Source of the DNA: Campylobacterales bacterium
GTDB taxonomy: Bacteria; Campylobacterota; Campylobacteria; Campylobacterales; Sulfurovaceae
Direction of reading: 5' to 3'
DNA: 8,322 nt
Assembly (NCBI GenBank): GCA_014763905.1
Contig: JACXUN010000056.1
Coordinates: 1-8,322, forward strand
In this document: one piece after another, positions 6,783 to 8,322 of the stretch
Layout of the letters: each line of letters begins with the position of its first letter
How positions within the stretch are numbered: position 1 is the first letter of the stretch
The notes under the pieces: model-generated
Seen by the model: the letters and a program-made list of their open reading frames with translations, nothing else
Told to the model about the DNA's origin: nothing
Database searches by the model: none
Program-made: the position numbers and the translations under genes

Positions 6783-8252
6783 GTGGATAATAAGATGATC
6801 AAAGAGAGTATGGAACTCATTGATGCACACTTTAAAAATGAGGGTATTTCTCGGCGTGATGCTTTGAAACTGTTTGGAGTGGGTGGTGCGGCCGCCCTTA
6901 TGACAGCTGGAGCGACAACTGAAGTTCGAGCGAGTTCAGTAAGCGGTAAAGTGGTCATTGTCGGTGGTGGTTTAGCCGGTGTGGCGACGGCTGCTAGATT
7001 GAAAAGAAGTGCCGATAATGTTGAGATTACGGTTATTGAACCAAATGAAACATCGGTATCGTATCAACCGGGACAGACACTTGTCGGTGGCGGTGTTTGG
7101 GAAAATGCCGATACTGAGTATCAAACCGCTGATTTTATGCCGGATGGTGTAACGTGGGTAAAAGATAAAGCCGTAGAGTTTGATCCACAAAACAACAGTG
7201 TGAAAACAGCAAGCGGTGAGATCATCGGTTATGACTACTTGGTTGTGGCTGCTGGGGTTAAATTGGATTACGCACGACTTGAAGGTCTCGGTATTACTGA
7301 AACAATTACCTCTCGTGGAGATGACAGTGCGGTTAGAAAAGTAATCGGTCAAAATGGAATCACCTCTATCTATTTTGCCAACGGTGCAAGCGATACATGG
7401 AAAGAGATGCAAAAGTTTGTAGCCGATGCGAAAAGTGGTAAGAGAGTAACCGGTATCTTTACCGATCCTGATACACCGATCAAATGCGGTGGTGCACCGA
7501 AAAAGATTATGTATCTAACTGATGCGAGACTCAGAGAAGCAGGTGATGATGCACGTGCCAATGCGGAACTTGTATTTTATCCAAACGGTGGAAAAATGTT
7601 CGGTGTACCAGAGTATCATGATGCGATCAAAGCTCAGTTTGAAGCCAGAGATATGAAGTGGCACTATAGTCACAACCTGATCAAAGTAGACCCGGTTAAG
7701 AAGATTGCAACTTTTGATAACTTTATGCAAGTACAAGGGGCATGGGATGAGGATCTTGAAGAGTATGCTATGGAGACCAAACATAACTATGTAGATGTTC
7801 CATTTGATTTCCTCCACATCACGCCACCGATGGTTGCAGCAGAAGAGATCGGAAGCTCACCAATTGGTTCACCAAAAGGGTGGGTACCGGTAGACAAAGA
7901 GACACTTCAGCATGTGAAATATAAAAACGTGTTTGCACTCGGTGATATCGCGGGTATCCCAATGGGTAAAACCGGTGGTTCTGCCCGTAAACAGTACAAA
8001 GTAGTAGTGGATAATATCATTACCATGATGGAAGGCGGAGATATCAATGCGAATCCTAAATACGGCGGCTATACAGTATGTCCATTGATTACCGGATTGG
8101 GTAGTGTTATGCTTGCTGAGTTTGATTGGAGCGGAAAACCAACTCCTTCATTCCCACTTGATCCGACACAAGAGCGATGGATTTGGTGGTTGCTCAAAGT
8201 GTATGCACTTAAGCCGATGACACAATACGGAATGCTTTCCGGTCGAGCATAA
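6783..8252 (+). CDS. sqr: Sulfide:quinone oxidoreductase, type II-like, with Tat signal peptide
   Basis: SQR oxidises sulfide to polysulfide/sulfur and passes electrons through FAD to membrane quinone. The 489-residue product has a Tat signal: SRRDALKLFG (23-32), a hydrophobic stretch (31-44) and a VRA cleavage-like site ending at 50, implying a periplasmic enzyme. The FAD-binding VVIVGGGLAG spans 57-66. Only two cysteines occur in the whole protein: C235 in PIKCGGAPKK and C433 in GYTVCPLITG. These are the redox pair of type II (mitochondrial-SQR-like) enzymes, with no third N-terminal cysteine as in type I. YQPGQTLVGGG (94-104) lacks a cysteine for covalent FAD, unlike flavocytochrome c sulfide dehydrogenase. 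LHITPPM, WVPVDKETLQH, FALGDIAGIP and a Trp-rich tail fit SQR. The start is GTG at 6783, 5 nt after AGGAG (6773-6777); ATG at 6795 is too far from it. A dedicated promoter and a terminator suggest a single-gene unit. Confidence 0.9.
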   Translation: MDNKMIKESMELIDAHFKNEGISRRDALKLFGVGGAAALMTAGATTEVRASSVSGKVVIVGGGLAGVATAARLKRSADNVEITVIEPNETSVSYQPGQTLVGGGVWENADTEYQTADFMPDGVTWVKDKAVEFDPQNNSVKTASGEIIGYDYLVVAAGVKLDYARLEGLGITETITSRGDDSAVRKVIGQNGITSIYFANGASDTWKEMQKFVADAKSGKRVTGIFTDPDTPIKCGGAPKKIMYLTDARLREAGDDARANAELVFYPNGGKMFGVPEYHDAIKAQFEARDMKWHYSHNLIKVDPVKKIATFDNFMQVQGAWDEDLEEYAMETKHNYVDVPFDFLHITPPMVAAEEIGSSPIGSPKGWVPVDKETLQHVKYKNVFALGDIAGIPMGKTGGSARKQYKVVVDNIITMMEGGDINANPKYGGYTVCPLITGLGSVMLAEFDWSGKPTPSFPLDPTQERWIWWLLKVYALKPMTQYGMLSGRA

Positions 8253-8262
8253 TCTTTTTATT

Positions 8263-8313
8263 GATTTGCACTCATCTTTATGAGATGGTGCAAATCGTTG
8301 TCTTTTTCTTTCT
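8263..8313 (+). terminator. Intrinsic terminator after sqr
   Basis: A 9-bp stem, GATTTGCAC (8263-8271) with GTGCAAATC (8288-8296), continues past a bulged T (8272) as CATCT (8273-8277) with AGATG (8283-8287), closed by a 5-nt loop. A T-rich tail follows (8298-8313). It begins 10 bp after the sqr stop codon and has no comparable T-run on the other strand, so it is directed to sqr. Confidence 0.85.
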
Positions 8314-8322
8314 AACCTAATA

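Noticed and set aside
6972..7412. 146-codon open frame antisense to sqr, and a further one at 7515-7817
   Set aside because: Both are opposite the clearly coding sqr frame, show no recognisable domain, and are best explained as shadows.
1..8322. Mobile elements, CRISPR arrays, toxin-antitoxin or other accessory systems
   Set aside because: I found no transposase, integrase, spaced direct repeats or unrecognised gene cluster; every long coding frame is a conserved housekeeping or energy gene.

Overview
The window looks like the replication-origin region of a sulfur-oxidising Campylobacterota (Epsilonproteobacteria). The closest feel is Sulfurimonadales (Sulfurimonas/Sulfuricurvum-like). Three things support this: AT-rich intergenic DNA; DnaA-box clusters built on a TTCAC(A) core (the campylobacterotal type, not TTATCCACA) on both sides of dnaA; and a type II-like sulfide:quinone oxidoreductase. 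The DnaN sequence also reads like Sulfurimonas-type clamps from memory; no search was run.

Layout, left to right. Positions 1-213 have no gene I can support. ruvC (214-699, minus strand) is divergent from dnaA (806-2149, plus). The 106 bp between them carries a dense cluster of DnaA boxes (oriC1, about 696-794). The dnaA-dnaN gap (2150-2316) carries a second cluster, followed by an 18-bp run of DnaA-trio triplets and an AT-only segment. This is the likely unwinding site (oriC2/DUE). Then dnaN (2317-3384), pyrG (3403-5046) and recJ (5033-6643) run tightly in one direction, with pyrG and recJ overlapping by 14 bp. A 139-bp gap (6644-6782) with a good sigma70-type promoter and an operator-like palindrome precedes sqr (6783-8252). 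sqr encodes a Tat-signal sulfide:quinone oxidoreductase and ends in a clear intrinsic terminator (8263-8313).

How it works together: DnaA would bind the two box clusters, loop them around dnaA and load onto the trio strand to open the DNA next to dnaN. All genes point away from the origin, so they are co-directional with bidirectional forks. dnaN, recJ and ruvC serve replication and repair, pyrG supplies CTP, and sqr feeds electrons from sulfide into the quinone pool and appears separately controlled.

I do not see a new defence, mobile or biosynthetic system here. The coding genes are ordinary. The points of interest are the origin architecture, the gene order after dnaN, and the sqr regulatory region.
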